Positions 6,446 through 6,685 of a stretch of DNA of 6,685 nt are shown in pieces (position 1 is the stretch's first letter; each line of letters opens with the position of its first letter). This DNA is from Clostridia bacterium (GTDB lineage Bacteria; Bacillota; Clostridia; Oscillospirales; CAG-272), in NCBI GenBank assembly GCA_017612495.1, contig JAGAFQ010000077.1, forward strand, positions 1 to 6,685. Reading direction: 5' to 3'. The position numbers and the translations under genes are program-made. The notes beneath the pieces are model-generated. The model worked only from the letters and a program-made list of their open reading frames with translations, did not search any database and was not told where the DNA came from.

Positions 6446-6612
6446 AATGAAGACGCCCTAATGGGCTAATGAAGGAATGAAGACGCTTCGCGGGTGGAGG
6501 AATAAAAATGGGATAACAGGAGAAATGAGGGCGTCTTCGCTTCATTAGGTGCAAAGCACCGTCTTCATTAACGAGCAAAGCGAGTGACTTCATTAGCGTC
6601 AGCGACTTCATT
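6446..6612. repeat. Cassette of seven CTTCATT heptamers in inverted groups
   Basis: Three copies read on the minus strand (AATGAAG at 6446-6452, 6468-6474, 6476-6482) are followed by four on the plus strand (CTTCATT at 6540-6546, 6563-6569, 6588-6594, 6606-6612). Segments between copies tend to be self-complementary: GCCC-TAAT-GGGC (6455-6466), GGTGC-AAA-GCACC (6548-6560), ACGAGC-AAA-GCGAGT (6571-6585) and GTC-AGC-GAC (6598-6606). Longer pairing joins the halves: GAAGACGCCCT (6449-6459) is the exact reverse complement of AGGGCGTCTTC (6528-6538). AATGAAGACGC occurs twice directly (6446-6456, 6476-6486). The central 6487-6527 is purine-rich with no repeat. This looks like a MITE-like or foldback intergenic element; no transposase is present. 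Confidence 0.6.
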
Positions 6613-6613
6613 C

Positions 6614-6633
6614 GGAAAATATAGATATTTTCC
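6614..6633. repeat. AT-rich hairpin, right border of the repeat cassette
   Basis: GGAAAATA (6614-6621) pairs perfectly with TATTTTCC (6626-6633) around the loop TAGA. It starts one base after the last CTTCATT. No T-run follows on the plus strand, so a terminator role is unlikely; it mirrors the position of the GC-rich hairpin on the left. Confidence 0.5.
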
Positions 6634-6685
6634 CTGCTTGCAACGATATGAGACGCGCAATAAAGAAAACCTGCTGAAAAGGATT
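6634..6685. other. Right-edge intergenic sequence, no gene seen
   Basis: These last 52 bases contain no start codon followed by a usable reading frame. A purine run GAAAAGGA (6676-6683) at the very edge could be the ribosome site of a gene starting just outside the window, but no start codon is visible to confirm it. Confidence 0.25.

Noticed and set aside
6497..6549. Small gene in the cassette core, suggested by GGAGG at 6496-6500 and AGGAG at 6518-6522 ahead of ATGs
   Set aside because: The ATG at 6508 meets a stop after two codons and the ATG at 6525 after seven; neither is a believable product.
6339..6611. Minus-strand reading frame of 90 codons across the repeat cassette
   Set aside because: Its start and repeated MKSL..MKSL text arise because the heptamer AATGAAG encodes Met-Lys in this frame; it overlaps the end of the anchored-protein gene and has no ribosome site. 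It is a repeat artefact that automatic annotation could mistake for a protein.
6446..6612. CRISPR array
   Set aside because: The repeat is only 7 nt, occurs in both orientations, the spacing varies from 8 to about 60 nt, and the segments between copies are palindromic; no cas gene is present.

Overview
The window looks like ordinary chromosome from a Gram-positive anaerobe of the class Clostridia, probably a gut Oscillospiraceae/Ruminococcaceae-type organism. This rests on gene content (a split half-size chromate transporter, a YnbB-type PLP protein, a DUF4364 winged-helix protein, a clostridial-looking MurD), strong AGGAGG-like ribosome binding sites, and near-consensus sigma-A promoters. 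The exact genus cannot be read from the sequence.

Layout. Left edge, plus strand: the second half of a two-gene chromate transporter (31-603), whose partner half is probably just outside the window. It meets a minus-strand operon head-on, and two hairpins separate them (664-684 and 698-737), each with its T-run facing the opposite way. The minus-strand operon (3410 down to 740) is murD followed 13 nt later by a YnbB/'aluminium resistance' PLP-fold protein, read from a TTGAAA-17-TATAAT promoter at 3445-3473. A hairpin at 3494-3527 ends the next minus-strand operon (5438 down to 3526): an aspartate kinase followed 20 nt later by a DUF4364 protein. Its promoter (5494-5522) is a perfect TTGACA-17-TATAAT and lies back to back with the promoter (5541-5569) of a plus-strand gene for an unrecognised, secreted, C-terminally membrane-anchored protein (5600-6373).

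The last 312 bases carry no convincing gene. They hold a compact, highly structured repeat cassette (6393-6633). It has an 11-bp GC-rich hairpin on the left and an 8-bp AT-rich hairpin on the right. Between them are seven copies of the heptamer CTTCATT, three read on the minus strand and then four on the plus strand, and most of the short segments between copies can themselves fold. It looks like a non-autonomous mobile or foldback repeat (MITE-like) or a structured intergenic RNA, and is the part most worth a second look.

The genes serve peptidoglycan synthesis (MurD), the aspartate family of amino acids (aspartate kinase, feeding lysine, threonine, methionine and diaminopimelate), a possible sulfur-amino-acid PLP enzyme, and anion transport. 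Aspartate kinase and MurD both bear on cell-wall precursor supply, but they are in separate operons and nothing in the sequence shows joint control. I see no defence system, CRISPR array, phage gene, transposase, tRNA or rRNA.
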